Source: CAYZAW01 sp964476505 (GTDB lineage: Bacteria; Bacillota; Clostridia; Christensenellales; CAG-138). From it: a stretch of 33,510 bases of DNA. The position numbers were made by a program, and so were the translations under genes. The notes beneath the pieces were generated by a model. It saw nothing but the letters and a program-made list of their open reading frames with translations, ran no database searches and had not been told where the DNA came from. Positions 23,379-31,957 of the stretch are shown piece by piece (the stretch's first letter is position 1; every line of letters starts with the position of its first letter). The stretch spans positions 1 through 33,510 of the forward strand of contig CAYZAW010000023.1 of assembly GCA_964476505.1 (NCBI GenBank). Direction: 5' to 3'.

Positions 23379-25304
23379 ATGAATATCGAGCGGGGTATCG
23401 TCTATACCAATGACAACTGCGCCGGCTGCAACAAATGTATTTCCATTTGTCCTGCCATCGCGGCCAACAGCGCAATGGAAAGCACCATCCATGTAAATCC
23501 CGAAAAGTGCATTCAATGCGGCGCCTGCTTTGAGGTATGCGCGCATGAAGCAAGGGAATACCAGGACGATACGGAGCTGTTCTTAAACGACCTGAAGGCA
23601 GGCAAGGACATTTCCATACTGATCGCGCCGGCATTCATCGCCAACTATCCGCAGGAGTACGATCACGTGCTGGGGTATTTGCGGCAGTTGGGCGCCAAGC
23701 ACCTGATTTCCGTGAGCTTCGGTGCGGACATCACCACTTGGGCTTACATCAACTACATCTCAAAGAACAACTTTACCGGCGGCATTTCTCAGCCCTGCCC
23801 GGCGGTTGTCAGCTACATCGAAAAATACCTGCCGGATCTGGTGCAAAAGCTTGTACCCGTGCATAGCCCCATGATGTGCACCGCCATTTACGCCAAGAAA
23901 TACATGGGCATAAACGACCGGCTGGCGTTCATCAGCCCCTGCATCGCCAAGAAAACCGAAATAGCAGATCCCAACACCAACGGGTATGTTACCTATAACG
24001 TTACCTTTAAAAAGCTCATGGAGCACATGCGCAAGATCAACACCACCGCGTACAGCGCCAAGGACGAAATCGAATGGGGCTTGGGCTCCATTTATCCCAT
24101 CCCCGGCGGCTTAAAGGAAAACGTGTATCACTTTGTTGGGCGTGATGTGATCTTACGCCAGATAGAAGGCCCCCGCGAGGTCTATCAGTTCATGAAGCAG
24201 TACGATAAGCGCATTAAGAACGACGGTGAACAGCCCTTCATGGTAGACGCGCTCAACTGCTTGGACGGCTGCGTGTTTGGCAGCGGCACGGATAGAATCG
24301 TTGAAAAGCGTGACGATATCCTGTACAGCATGGAACGCATCCGCGCAAATATGGTCAAGACGAACCGCAAGGCCAAGCTCTCTCCCTTCAACGAAAGGCT
24401 AACGCCTACCCAGCGGCTGGCGCTCTTGAACCGCAAATTTGCCAAGCTGCAGCTGGATGATTTTATTCGCAGCTACACCGTGCAAAAAGAGAACGGGCGG
24501 CTTTCTGATCCCACGCCGGAGCAGGAAAACGCCATCTTCATGGAAATGGGCAAGGTCACGGAGGACGACCGCAACATCAATTGCAGCGGCTGTGGTTACC
24601 GCTCCTGCCGCCGCATGGTATTTGCCATACACAACGGCGTGAACCGCAAGGAAAACTGCGTACATTACATCCGCTCCCGCATGGAGGCGGAAAAAACGGA
24701 GCTTGCCGCCATCAATGAGGACATCGAATCCAAGCGCGAGATCAAGAATCAGGTGTTCCAGTCCATTGCGGACGATTACACCAGCTTAGAGGCCTCCATC
24801 AACGAGCTGACGGTTGGCAACACCAACGCCGCCGGAGAGATCAGCAACATCGCCTCCGCATTTGAAAGCATTTACGCCTTCTGCAACGGCTTAAAGGTCT
24901 CGCTGGACGAAGCCTCGGAGTCGCTTAGCAAGCTGGAGGACAACAACCGCAACATCATCAAAATTTCGGACAACACCAATCTGTTGGCCATGAACGCCGC
25001 CATCGAGGCCGCCCACGCGGGCACCTACGGCAAGGGCTTTGCGGTCATTGCAGACGAAGTAAAGAGCCTGTCCGAGGACACCCGCAAGATCGCGCTGGAC
25101 AGCAACCAAAACAACTCCGAGATCGTGCCCGCCATCGCCAAAATACTGGCAGACGCGGAGACGCTGCTGCAAACCTTAAGCGACATGAACGATAAGGTAG
25201 TAAGCGTTGCCGCCAGCACGGAGGAGATCTCCGCCCAGTCCGCCATGATCAACGATATCTCCACCCGCCTGAAGGACGAGATGGACAGCATCAAGGATCA
25301 TTAA
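23379..25304 (+). CDS. Soluble [FeFe]-hydrogenase-like redox sensor fused to an MCP signalling domain
   Basis: The 641-residue protein has no membrane segment. In order: a 2[4Fe-4S] ferredoxin domain (Cys14, 17, 20, 24 and 44, 47, 50, 54); an iron-only hydrogenase large-subunit-like domain (about 75-370); a third Fe-S motif, NCSGCGYRSC plus Cys427, like the Fes domain; a coiled coil (about 430-520); and a chemoreceptor tip, NLLAMNAAIEAAHAG (534-548). H-cluster signature positions are altered: QPCP at 138-141 replaces TSCCP, so the proton-relay Cys is Pro. SPCIAKKTE (186-194) is intact, and NCLDGC (293-298) keeps both Cys but lacks the Met and GGGQP. It probably senses H2 or redox state rather than turning over H2. 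The ATG at 23379 has GAGGTG 6 nt upstream. Confidence 0.9.
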   Translation: MNIERGIVYTNDNCAGCNKCISICPAIAANSAMESTIHVNPEKCIQCGACFEVCAHEAREYQDDTELFLNDLKAGKDISILIAPAFIANYPQEYDHVLGYLRQLGAKHLISVSFGADITTWAYINYISKNNFTGGISQPCPAVVSYIEKYLPDLVQKLVPVHSPMMCTAIYAKKYMGINDRLAFISPCIAKKTEIADPNTNGYVTYNVTFKKLMEHMRKINTTAYSAKDEIEWGLGSIYPIPGGLKENVYHFVGRDVILRQIEGPREVYQFMKQYDKRIKNDGEQPFMVDALNCLDGCVFGSGTDRIVEKRDDILYSMERIRANMVKTNRKAKLSPFNERLTPTQRLALLNRKFAKLQLDDFIRSYTVQKENGRLSDPTPEQENAIFMEMGKVTEDDRNINCSGCGYRSCRRMVFAIHNGVNRKENCVHYIRSRMEAEKTELAAINEDIESKREIKNQVFQSIADDYTSLEASINELTVGNTNAAGEISNIASAFESIYAFCNGLKVSLDEASESLSKLEDNNRNIIKISDNTNLLAMNAAIEAAHAGTYGKGFAVIADEVKSLSEDTRKIALDSNQNNSEIVPAIAKILADAETLLQTLSDMNDKVVSVAASTEEISAQSAMINDISTRLKDEMDSIKDH

Positions 25305-25322
25305 CCGCCTTACACGCAAAAG

Positions 25323-25360
25323 ACGAGCCGCTGTAGCATACAGCGGCTCGTTTCATATTT
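25323..25360. terminator. Bidirectional terminator between the receptor and LacI-type genes
   Basis: A perfect 13-bp stem (25323-25335 with 25339-25351) has a 3-nt loop. On the plus strand TTCATATTTTG follows; on the minus strand CTTTTG follows. It lies between two converging genes. Confidence 0.8.
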
Positions 25361-25379
25361 TGTAAAATGCGGGCAGCGG

Positions 25380-26387
25380 CTAAATCTTTCGAACCGTTTG
25401 CCCCTCCTGCACGGAGCCCGGCACAACAACGCGCCGGGGCACGTATTTACGCGGAGTCTCAATGGCTTCCACGATCATTCTGGCAGCCTCCGTGCCCAGC
25501 ATGGGCGCGTTTTGCACCAGCGTGGTCAGGTGCGGGCGCATCACGCGGCTCAATAGTATCCCGTCGAACCCCACAACGCTGATGTCATCGGGCACATGCA
25601 GCCCTTGGCGTTCCAACTCGTCCATGCCGCCGATGTAGGAATAATCGTCCGGATACATAATACAGGTAGGCCGGTCGGCAAGCGCCAGTATCTCGCGGGT
25701 GGCGATCTCGCTGGCCTTGGGATCGTGATAGATGGCGGCGCGGATGTATTCCTCGGGCACCGTGATATCCAGCGCCTTGCAGGCGCGCTTGAACCCTTGT
25801 ATGCGCTGCCGGGTCACTGCGGTGTCCTCACCGTGGATAAACGCGATCTTCCGGTGACCTCTGTTGTATACATACTCCACCAGATCCCGCATGCACTGGA
25901 GGTTATCAGACAGCACCGCGCCCCGCCCCTCGTACATGTAATCGATGGTTACAACGGGGATATCGCTTTGTATCAGCTCCTTGACCACCTCCGCCTGAAA
26001 GTCTACGCAGGCGATCACCACGCCGTCGCAGTTGCGGTAGCGGCAATGCTCCAGATAGGTCATATGCGTGTTGCCGATGTTCTGGCTGATAAAGCTGATA
26101 TCGTACCCTAAGCGCTCCGCCTCGTTTTTTACGCCGTTTAGCACCTGCGAGAAGTATTCGTGGGTAAGCCCGCAATGGGTTTCGTCCACAAACATAACGC
26201 CGATGTTATGGGAATGGTTGGTTTTTAGCGCCCGGGCTGCCGCATTGGGATAGTATGCCAGCTCCAGCGCAGTTTTTTTGATACGCTCCGCCGTTGCCGT
26301 GCTGATATCCGGCGCGTTATTGAGCGCCTTGCTGACAGACGCCGGCGAAACGCCGCATATCTCCGCAATCTGTTTGATGGTTGCCAT
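25380..26387 (-). CDS. LacI-family transcriptional regulator
   Basis: This is a 335-residue regulator with an N-terminal LacI helix-turn-helix (MATIKQIAEICGVSPASVSKALN), hinge helix (NAAARALKT, about 49-57) and a periplasmic-binding-protein-like effector domain (60-335; IGVMFVDE, DGVVIACVDF, GHRKIAFIHG, ISVVGFDGILLSRVMRPHLTTL). The family controls carbohydrate or nucleoside genes by binding palindromic operators. No transport or sugar gene lies next to it, so its target is not visible. A near-consensus promoter drives it. An AGGTGA site precedes the ATG. Confidence 0.95.
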   Translation of the reverse strand: MATIKQIAEICGVSPASVSKALNNAPDISTATAERIKKTALELAYYPNAAARALKTNHSHNIGVMFVDETHCGLTHEYFSQVLNGVKNEAERLGYDISFISQNIGNTHMTYLEHCRYRNCDGVVIACVDFQAEVVKELIQSDIPVVTIDYMYEGRGAVLSDNLQCMRDLVEYVYNRGHRKIAFIHGEDTAVTRQRIQGFKRACKALDITVPEEYIRAAIYHDPKASEIATREILALADRPTCIMYPDDYSYIGGMDELERQGLHVPDDISVVGFDGILLSRVMRPHLTTLVQNAPMLGTEAARMIVEAIETPRKYVPRRVVVPGSVQEGQTVRKI

Positions 26388-26431
26388 ATATCACCTCGTA
26401 CGAATTGTTGCATTACAGAGTATCAATATGT

Positions 26432-26460
26432 ATTATCCCATGCAGAATTTTTCATGTCAA
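26432..26460 (-). promoter_or_regulatory. Promoter of the LacI-type regulator gene
   Basis: On the minus strand consensus TTGACA (26455-26460), 17 nt and GATAAT (26432-26437). The transcript would start near 26425, about 38 nt upstream of the ATG. No convincing LacI-type palindrome overlaps it by eye. Confidence 0.8.
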
Positions 26461-26521
26461 TATTAGGTTCTTACCCCAAATCCGCCCAAAATAAACACTT
26501 TTACTGTGCTTACAGCATCGC

Positions 26522-27841
26522 TTATTCCGAACGGATCGCCGTGAGTGCGGAAAGCCGCATGGCGCGAAGCGCCGGATACATGCCGGAAATCAGCGCCACC
26601 AGCACGGAGAAGGCCAGCGCGCCCGCAGAAAGGTAAAACGGAATCACGCTAAGCATGCCGGAATCCACCAGCAGGGTTTTGTTGAGCAGGAAGGAAAGCC
26701 CGTAGCTGACCCCCAGCCCCAGCGCACCGCCGAAAAAGCCGATATACGCCGCCTCGGTCAAAAACAGGGTGGCAATGTTCCCCATGCGGCAACCCAGCAC
26801 CTTGATAATGCCGATCTCCTTCGTGCGCTCGTAAATGCTCATCATCATGGTGTTCATAATGCCGATGGCTGCCACTAAGAGCGCCACGCCGCCAATCGCA
26901 CCCAACAACAGCCGTAACTGCTCCGTCTGCTTTTCCATGGCCTCCAAGGAGTCCTGCAGGCTGTTGGTGCCATAGCCCATCTCCTCGATCGCCGTTTTTA
27001 CATCTGAAACGACCTCCATGCTGGTGCACTTTACCTGTATGTTGTTGTACTTTTTAAAGTCGATATTGGTAAAGTCCTTGTTTTCCTTCGCCAGCTTTTT
27101 TAGGGTCTTGATATTCACCAGCGAATACCAGGAGTTGTTATTGCCCTCCCGGGTCTGCTGGCCCACCACCTCTACCCGGTACATTTTGCCGTGGGTGACG
27201 GTGCCTTCTTCCCCTTCCTCGCCGAAGGCCATATCGTTAGAGGTATAAATATTGCCGTAATCAAACGTAAACTGGAACCGCGCCCGCGCAAGATCGATCT
27301 TGCTTTCGCCTGTTTTCATATCGATGGCGGGCTGATAGGTGTTTGGATCGTAAAAGTTATTGAGCACCTCCGCGCCCAGCACCATTTCTATTTTGCTGCC
27401 GCCGCTTTCCGGCAGCCTGCCGCCCTCCTCCAGCTTGAAGCCGAACTGTTCCGCAACTTCCGGGTCAACGGCAATAAGCATCAAGTCCGTAGAATACTTG
27501 CCGCACTTTAACATGCCCCATGTTTCCACGCGGGGCATCACCGCCGCCACGCCGGGGATCTTTTGAAAAGCGGCAACGCTTTTATCGTCCAGCGTGACCT
27601 CCTGCGAGGTATACTGGCCGTTTGCGTGCTGCGTTTCTTTCCATGACTGCACATCAATGGTCGTTAGGCTGCCGATGCCCTCCAGCATTTCGCGGTTGGC
27701 CTGATTGATGCCGATGCCCAGCGACACCATCACCACGATGGACGCCGTGCCGATCACCATGCCAAGCACCGTTAAAAATGCTCTTAGCTTCCTGCGCCAT
27801 AGATTGAGAAACGCCATGGACAGGATATCTCTTAGCTTCAT
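26522..27841 (-). CDS. MacB-like ABC transporter permease (FtsX domain)
   Basis: This 439-residue permease has an N-terminal membrane segment (about 20-43) followed by a large extracytoplasmic domain of the MacB_PCD type (about 50-310). Three C-terminal FtsX helices follow (about 318-340, 365-395, 403-430). The start MKLRDILSMAFLNLWRRKLRAFLTVLGMVIG and YERTKEIGIIKVLGCR are typical of the family. MacB-type systems are mechanotransmitters rather than classic channels: ATP hydrolysis inside moves the outer domain. The start codon overlaps the stop of the secreted-partner gene (ATGA, 27838-27841). It is the last gene of a three-gene operon. Confidence 0.92.
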   Translation of the reverse strand: MKLRDILSMAFLNLWRRKLRAFLTVLGMVIGTASIVVMVSLGIGINQANREMLEGIGSLTTIDVQSWKETQHANGQYTSQEVTLDDKSVAAFQKIPGVAAVMPRVETWGMLKCGKYSTDLMLIAVDPEVAEQFGFKLEEGGRLPESGGSKIEMVLGAEVLNNFYDPNTYQPAIDMKTGESKIDLARARFQFTFDYGNIYTSNDMAFGEEGEEGTVTHGKMYRVEVVGQQTREGNNNSWYSLVNIKTLKKLAKENKDFTNIDFKKYNNIQVKCTSMEVVSDVKTAIEEMGYGTNSLQDSLEAMEKQTEQLRLLLGAIGGVALLVAAIGIMNTMMMSIYERTKEIGIIKVLGCRMGNIATLFLTEAAYIGFFGGALGLGVSYGLSFLLNKTLLVDSGMLSVIPFYLSAGALAFSVLVALISGMYPALRAMRLSALTAIRSE

Positions 27842-29649
27842 GCGTCCTCAAGCTCCCTGCGGCGGCGCTTTTTCTTGCGGAGAATCAACAGTACGACGAG
27901 CGCCGCAAGCACGCCTGCACCGATGCCTACCCACAGCCACGGGAACCCGCCTGCGGGCTGCCCCTCGCCCATTACCTCCTCGCCCATCATGGGGTCTTCA
28001 AACTCCATCATAGCGGAATCGTCCATTACATACAGGGAAATAGGCAGCTCCACACGCGTCTCTTCCTGATACACGTCTTCATAGGTCACGATCACCTTGC
28101 CCTCGATATCCCCAGGCTCACTTACGATCACATTGAAATCCGCCCGCATGCTGTTGCCTGCGGTGATGTTGCCGCCGGACACGCTTTCTTCCATCTGCAG
28201 GCCGGGGCCCTCCACCTCGATCATGCAGTTATAGATGGTGCCCTTGCCCTGATTGTATATGCCAAAGGACACCCCCGCCGAGCCGCCGGGCATGATGCCG
28301 TCCGCATACACGGTGGGGTCGTCGATCTTTACACGCATGCGCTGCGCCACCGCCAAGGTCAGATCCTGCTTGGTGGTATACTGCTTTTGCAGCGCCGCCC
28401 CCTCATAATCGAACTCGATCGTGAGGTTTTGCGGCTTGCTGTCCGCATCCGGCACGGATTGCAGCTCGATAGAGCATTTTTCGCTTTCGCCCTTGCCGAT
28501 GGACTTGATGTACATGGCATTGCTGCTGCCGTTGGCAGGCAGTATGGCGTTGTTTACATTGGAAAGCGTCATTTGGATGTTCTGCACGTTCTCCCTGTCG
28601 GAGGTGTTACGCACGGTAAACTCCAGCATGAACGGCTCGCCCGCAAACAGGCGGTCTGCCGGGTCGCCCGCCTGCGGCTCCTTAGGCTTTACGCTGTAGG
28701 ATTCCACGATCAGCTTAGGCATGGAGGTGATGAGGTTGCCGTCCTTATCCTTGATTTCCTCGGACTTTCCCTTCAGCACGTTCACGTACACCTTGAAGCT
28801 GTTGGTTTCCAGAACACCGTTCTTGTAATACACGGCGTTGAAGGTGATGCCCTTGACCCCGCTGGTGGCTTCCTTGGAAATCTGCATTTCATATTGCAGC
28901 TCCGCCACATTGCCCAAGCCAAGCGTGGGGAGCTTGCGGGTATAGTCCACCGCCTCTATCACGAAAGGGAACTCGTTTAGATCGCTGGAAAGCACAGGGG
29001 TGATCTGCGCGCCGGACACAACGCCCTGCCTGCACTTGATGGGAAGGCGAAGCGTTACGCGGTCGCCCGCGTCTCCGGCGGGAGCGGCCACTACCTGCCC
29101 GTCTGCGCCGATTGAATCAAGGGTGAGTGCCTTGATGTTTTCGTCGTCGGGTTTGTCAATCTCATCTTTTCCGGAAGAGGGTGTTGGAGTGGGAGCCGCA
29201 GTTGTTTTCTTCATTTTAAAATAAACTGTCAGCGGTTCATTGTCATTAGATGTGTATATATCCAGCGCTAATACCTTGTTTTCGATACTTGGTGTTGTTG
29301 AAAGCACGTTACAGGTAACAAACACCATTTCATTAGTGCCAGAGGTAACTTCTTTTGTGCCATCCGCCATCGTAAATGACACACTCTGTAAAACATTTTC
29401 TGGGTTATTCGTAGGATTCAAGGCTATTTGCGCAATGGTTTCCGTATTAGACGCAGCAAGCCAAATAGGTATCGTCACAGAACCGCCAAACTCAGTTACT
29501 ACGGCTTCTACAACACTTTCACTATCAGTAGCTTTACTACTAATTGTTGCAGTCAAACTCGGCTTTTCAGCAAACGCAGGCACAGCAAAAAGCAGCGTCA
29601 ACGCCGTGACCGCCATACAGAATATCGTTCTGATTATTCGTTTGTTCAT
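27838..29649 (-). CDS. Secreted, C-terminally anchored partner of a MacB-like ABC transporter
   Basis: The 603-residue protein has a signal peptide (1-27, ending AVPAFA), an N-terminal beta-type domain (about 28-150) and a Thr/Pro/Ser linker (about 150-175). Two or three immunoglobulin-like repeats of the CARDB/NEW3 kind follow (about 180-520; EFTVRNTSDRENVQNIQMTL, VSFGIYNQGKGTIYNC). An acidic, Met-rich stretch (MMEFEDPMMGEEVMGEG) comes next, then a C-terminal membrane helix (about 572-593) and a basic tail. Proteins like this lie between the ATPase and permease genes of MacB-like systems in Clostridia and may replace the MacA adaptor. The N-terminal coding part is distinctly lower in GC than the rest. 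Confidence 0.85.
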   Translation of the reverse strand: MNKRIIRTIFCMAVTALTLLFAVPAFAEKPSLTATISSKATDSESVVEAVVTEFGGSVTIPIWLAASNTETIAQIALNPTNNPENVLQSVSFTMADGTKEVTSGTNEMVFVTCNVLSTTPSIENKVLALDIYTSNDNEPLTVYFKMKKTTAAPTPTPSSGKDEIDKPDDENIKALTLDSIGADGQVVAAPAGDAGDRVTLRLPIKCRQGVVSGAQITPVLSSDLNEFPFVIEAVDYTRKLPTLGLGNVAELQYEMQISKEATSGVKGITFNAVYYKNGVLETNSFKVYVNVLKGKSEEIKDKDGNLITSMPKLIVESYSVKPKEPQAGDPADRLFAGEPFMLEFTVRNTSDRENVQNIQMTLSNVNNAILPANGSSNAMYIKSIGKGESEKCSIELQSVPDADSKPQNLTIEFDYEGAALQKQYTTKQDLTLAVAQRMRVKIDDPTVYADGIMPGGSAGVSFGIYNQGKGTIYNCMIEVEGPGLQMEESVSGGNITAGNSMRADFNVIVSEPGDIEGKVIVTYEDVYQEETRVELPISLYVMDDSAMMEFEDPMMGEEVMGEGQPAGGFPWLWVGIGAGVLAALVVLLILRKKKRRRRELEDA

Positions 29650-29710
29650 GGTGATACCTCCCGGGCGCAGCTGTTCGCCCCATCCTCTTTATCATAACGC
29701 AGCAGGGGAC

Positions 29711-30430
29711 TTATTCGTTCCCGTTTGCCGCCTGTTTTGCAATATCCACGATCTCTCCGTCCAGCAGCCTGATGCTGGTATCCATATAGGCCGCCATGTT
29801 GGGGTCGTGCGTAACCATAATGAGCGTTTTTTTGCGTTCTCGGGCAATGCCGGTAATCATTTCCATCACCTCGTCGGAGGTTTTGCTGTCTAAATTACCG
29901 GTGGGCTCGTCCGCAAAAACGATCTCCGGGTCGCACACAAGCGCACGCGCAATGCCTACGCGCTGCTGCTGACCGCCGCTCATTTGCGTTGGCTTATGCC
30001 CCATGTGAGATTCCAAGCCGACCGCCTTTAGCATATCCCGCGCCAGCGCGTTTCGTTTTGAGCGGGATATCCCGCGAAATGTCAATGGCAGCGCCACATT
30101 CTCCACCGCTGTATAATACGGCATTAAATTAAAGGACTGAAAAATAAAGCCCACATGCCTTTGCCGAAACAGTATCAGCTCGCTTTGCGTCATGCGCTCC
30201 ACGTGCTTGTTGCAAATTACGATCTCGCCCGCCGTGGGGCCTTCTAACCCCGCCAGCACGTTCAACAGCGTGGACTTGCCCGAGCCGGAGCGCCCGATGA
30301 TGCAGCACAGATCCCCCGCCTCCAGCGTAAAGCTGGCGCCGCGAAGCGCATGCACCGTGACGGTGCCTACATGGTAATCCTTTTTTACACCGCGCACATC
30401 GATTTGATGCACCGGCTGCTTATGCTCCAT
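29711..30430 (-). CDS. ABC transporter ATP-binding protein (MacB/LolD type)
   Basis: The 239-residue cytoplasmic ATPase has Walker A GRSGSGKSTLLN (about 41-52), Q-loop FQSFNLMPYYT (about 94), signature MSGGQQQRVGIARAL (about 145-159), Walker B IVFADEPTGNLD (about 166-177) and switch His in VTHD (about 201). Size and motifs match the LolD/MacB/FtsE group. It is the first gene of the operon, with AAAGGAG before its ATG, and pairs with the permease encoded two genes downstream. The cargo or the signal transmitted is not evident. Confidence 0.96.
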   Translation of the reverse strand: MEHKQPVHQIDVRGVKKDYHVGTVTVHALRGASFTLEAGDLCCIIGRSGSGKSTLLNVLAGLEGPTAGEIVICNKHVERMTQSELILFRQRHVGFIFQSFNLMPYYTAVENVALPLTFRGISRSKRNALARDMLKAVGLESHMGHKPTQMSGGQQQRVGIARALVCDPEIVFADEPTGNLDSKTSDEVMEMITGIARERKKTLIMVTHDPNMAAYMDTSIRLLDGEIVDIAKQAANGNE

Positions 30431-30475
30431 GCCGTTCTCCTTTGCCCGCTGCGGTTATACCTTGATACGGCGGTC

Positions 30476-30504
30476 ATTATATACGCCTCACAGGATAATG
30501 GCAA
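30476..30504 (-). promoter_or_regulatory. Promoter of the MacB-like ABC operon
   Basis: On the minus strand TTGCCA (30499-30504), exactly 17 nt and consensus TATAAT (30476-30481). The transcript would start near 30469, about 40 nt before the ATPase start codon. Confidence 0.85.
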
Positions 30505-30547
30505 GCAAACATTCGATGAACAAACCCATATACACCCAATATTCGAC

Positions 30548-30582
30548 ACAGCCGCCGGAGAGACTCCTTCCCCGGCGGCTGT
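30548..30582 (-). terminator. GC-rich hairpin after the DUF362 gene
   Basis: An 11-bp stem (ACAGCCGCCGG with its complement at 30572-30582) has a 13-nt loop. It lies 16 nt downstream of the DUF362 stop but lacks a T-run on the minus strand, so it may be a weak or factor-assisted terminator. Confidence 0.5.
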
Positions 30583-30597
30583 TATGCTGCAATATTC

Positions 30598-31704
30598 TTA
30601 TTTTACTTGTATCAGCTCATATTCGCGCGTGCCAACGCCCAGCTTTTCCGCATGCTCCAGCCCCACGCGCCAATTGGTGGTGGGGTGGGTATCCGTAAAG
30701 TGATCCCCGTGGCTGCTCCCGTGCTCCGCCAGCATGCTGCCGGGGATGGTGGGCTGTGCATTGACTGCGTCCGCGCAAGCCATGTCCAGCGCCACAGGAT
30801 CGAACGAGGCAAACAAGCCCACATTGGGCACGATGGGCATATCATTTTCGCCATGACAGTCGCAGTTGGGCGAAACGTCCGTTACCACGCTGATATGGAA
30901 GCACGGGCGGCCCTGCACCACTGCCAGCGCGTATTCGGCGATGCGCTTGTTCAAAATGTCGTTTGCCACATCCTCGTCCGCATGCACGGCGTCCCGCGGG
31001 CACGCGCCGATGCACCGCCCGCAGCCCACGCATTTATCATGGTCGATGGAGGCCTTATGCGCCGCGATTGTGATTGCGCCGTGGGCGCAGTTCTTTTGAC
31101 AGACCCCGCAGCCCACGCAAAGGCTATGCTCCACGGACGGCTTGCCTGCGGAATGCTGCGCCATTTTCCCCGCACGGGAGCCGCAGCCCATGCCTAGGTT
31201 TTTCAGTGCGCCGCCAAAGCCGGTGGCTTCGTGCCCTTTAAAATGGCTCAGCGAGATCACGATATCCGCGTCCATAATGGCAGTGCCGATCTTTGCCTCT
31301 TTGATGTACTCGCCGTTTACCTGTACCGTAGTTTCGTCCGTGCCCTTGAGCCCGTCCGCTATGATCACATGGCAGCCCACGGCATAGGGCGTAAAGCCGT
31401 TTTCGTAGGCAACAGTTAAATGCTCCAGCGCATCCTTGCGCCTGCCCACATACAGCGTGTTGCAGTCCGTTAAAAAGGGATTGCCGCCAAGTGCCTTTAC
31501 CGCGTCCGCAACGGTACGCGCATAATTCGGGCGCAGGTAAGAAAGGTTGCCCGGCTCGCCAAAGTGCACCTTAATCGCCACAAATTTATTGTCGAAATCG
31601 ATCGTTTGCATGCCTGCGGCGCGGATGACCCGCTCCAGCTTCAATAAGAGATTGTCGCCCGGCATAGCCCGCATATTGCCGTAATACACCTTCGATTTTG
31701 TCAT
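30598..31704 (-). CDS. DUF362 domain protein with two [4Fe-4S] motifs
   Basis: The 368-residue protein has an N-terminal DUF362 domain (about 1-180; VAIKVHFGEPGNLSYLRPNY, ADIVISLSHFKGHEATGFGGALKNLGMGC). A bacterial ferredoxin insert follows (about 193-250), with CVGCGVCQKNCAHGAI and CVGCGRCIGACPRDAV, each CxxCxxCxxxC. The C-terminal part completes the DUF362 fold (VGLFASFDPVALDMACADAVN). Two clusters suggest electron transfer; the biochemical role of the family is not established. AGGAGA precedes the start. It is a single-gene unit divergent from the aminopeptidase gene. Confidence 0.92.
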   Translation of the reverse strand: MTKSKVYYGNMRAMPGDNLLLKLERVIRAAGMQTIDFDNKFVAIKVHFGEPGNLSYLRPNYARTVADAVKALGGNPFLTDCNTLYVGRRKDALEHLTVAYENGFTPYAVGCHVIIADGLKGTDETTVQVNGEYIKEAKIGTAIMDADIVISLSHFKGHEATGFGGALKNLGMGCGSRAGKMAQHSAGKPSVEHSLCVGCGVCQKNCAHGAITIAAHKASIDHDKCVGCGRCIGACPRDAVHADEDVANDILNKRIAEYALAVVQGRPCFHISVVTDVSPNCDCHGENDMPIVPNVGLFASFDPVALDMACADAVNAQPTIPGSMLAEHGSSHGDHFTDTHPTTNWRVGLEHAEKLGVGTREYELIQVK

Positions 31705-31791
31705 GCTGTTCTCCTGTTATCATTTCTGTTTTTCAATGCCGCCGTCTCACGGGGAGCGTTTTTTGCGCCGCCGCACGGCATATCCTATGGT

Positions 31792-31825
31792 ATTGTAGCA
31801 TTTGCTTATTACGATGTACAACATC
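31792..31825 (-). promoter_or_regulatory. Possible promoter of the DUF362 gene with overlapping palindrome
   Basis: On the minus strand TTGTAC (31816-31821), 18 nt and TACAAT (31792-31797). The -35 lies inside the inverted repeat GATGT-ACA-ACATC (31813-31825), which could be a repressor site. The remainder of 31705-31957 shows no gene. Confidence 0.45.
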
Positions 31826-31957
31826 ATTTGCCCGGCAGCGCGAAATTTAGCGGAAAACCGGTTGCAAAATGCAGCTGATTTGGGTATCCTGACCATGACG
31901 CAAAACAACGGAAACATTTTATCGCATTGGGTATGCTAATGAGGCAGGAGGTACCGT

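Noticed and set aside
25380..26387. LacI regulator as part of a sugar operon
   Set aside because: Neighbours are a chemoreceptor-like protein and an ABC permease of the MacB type; no sugar transporter or glycosidase is present.
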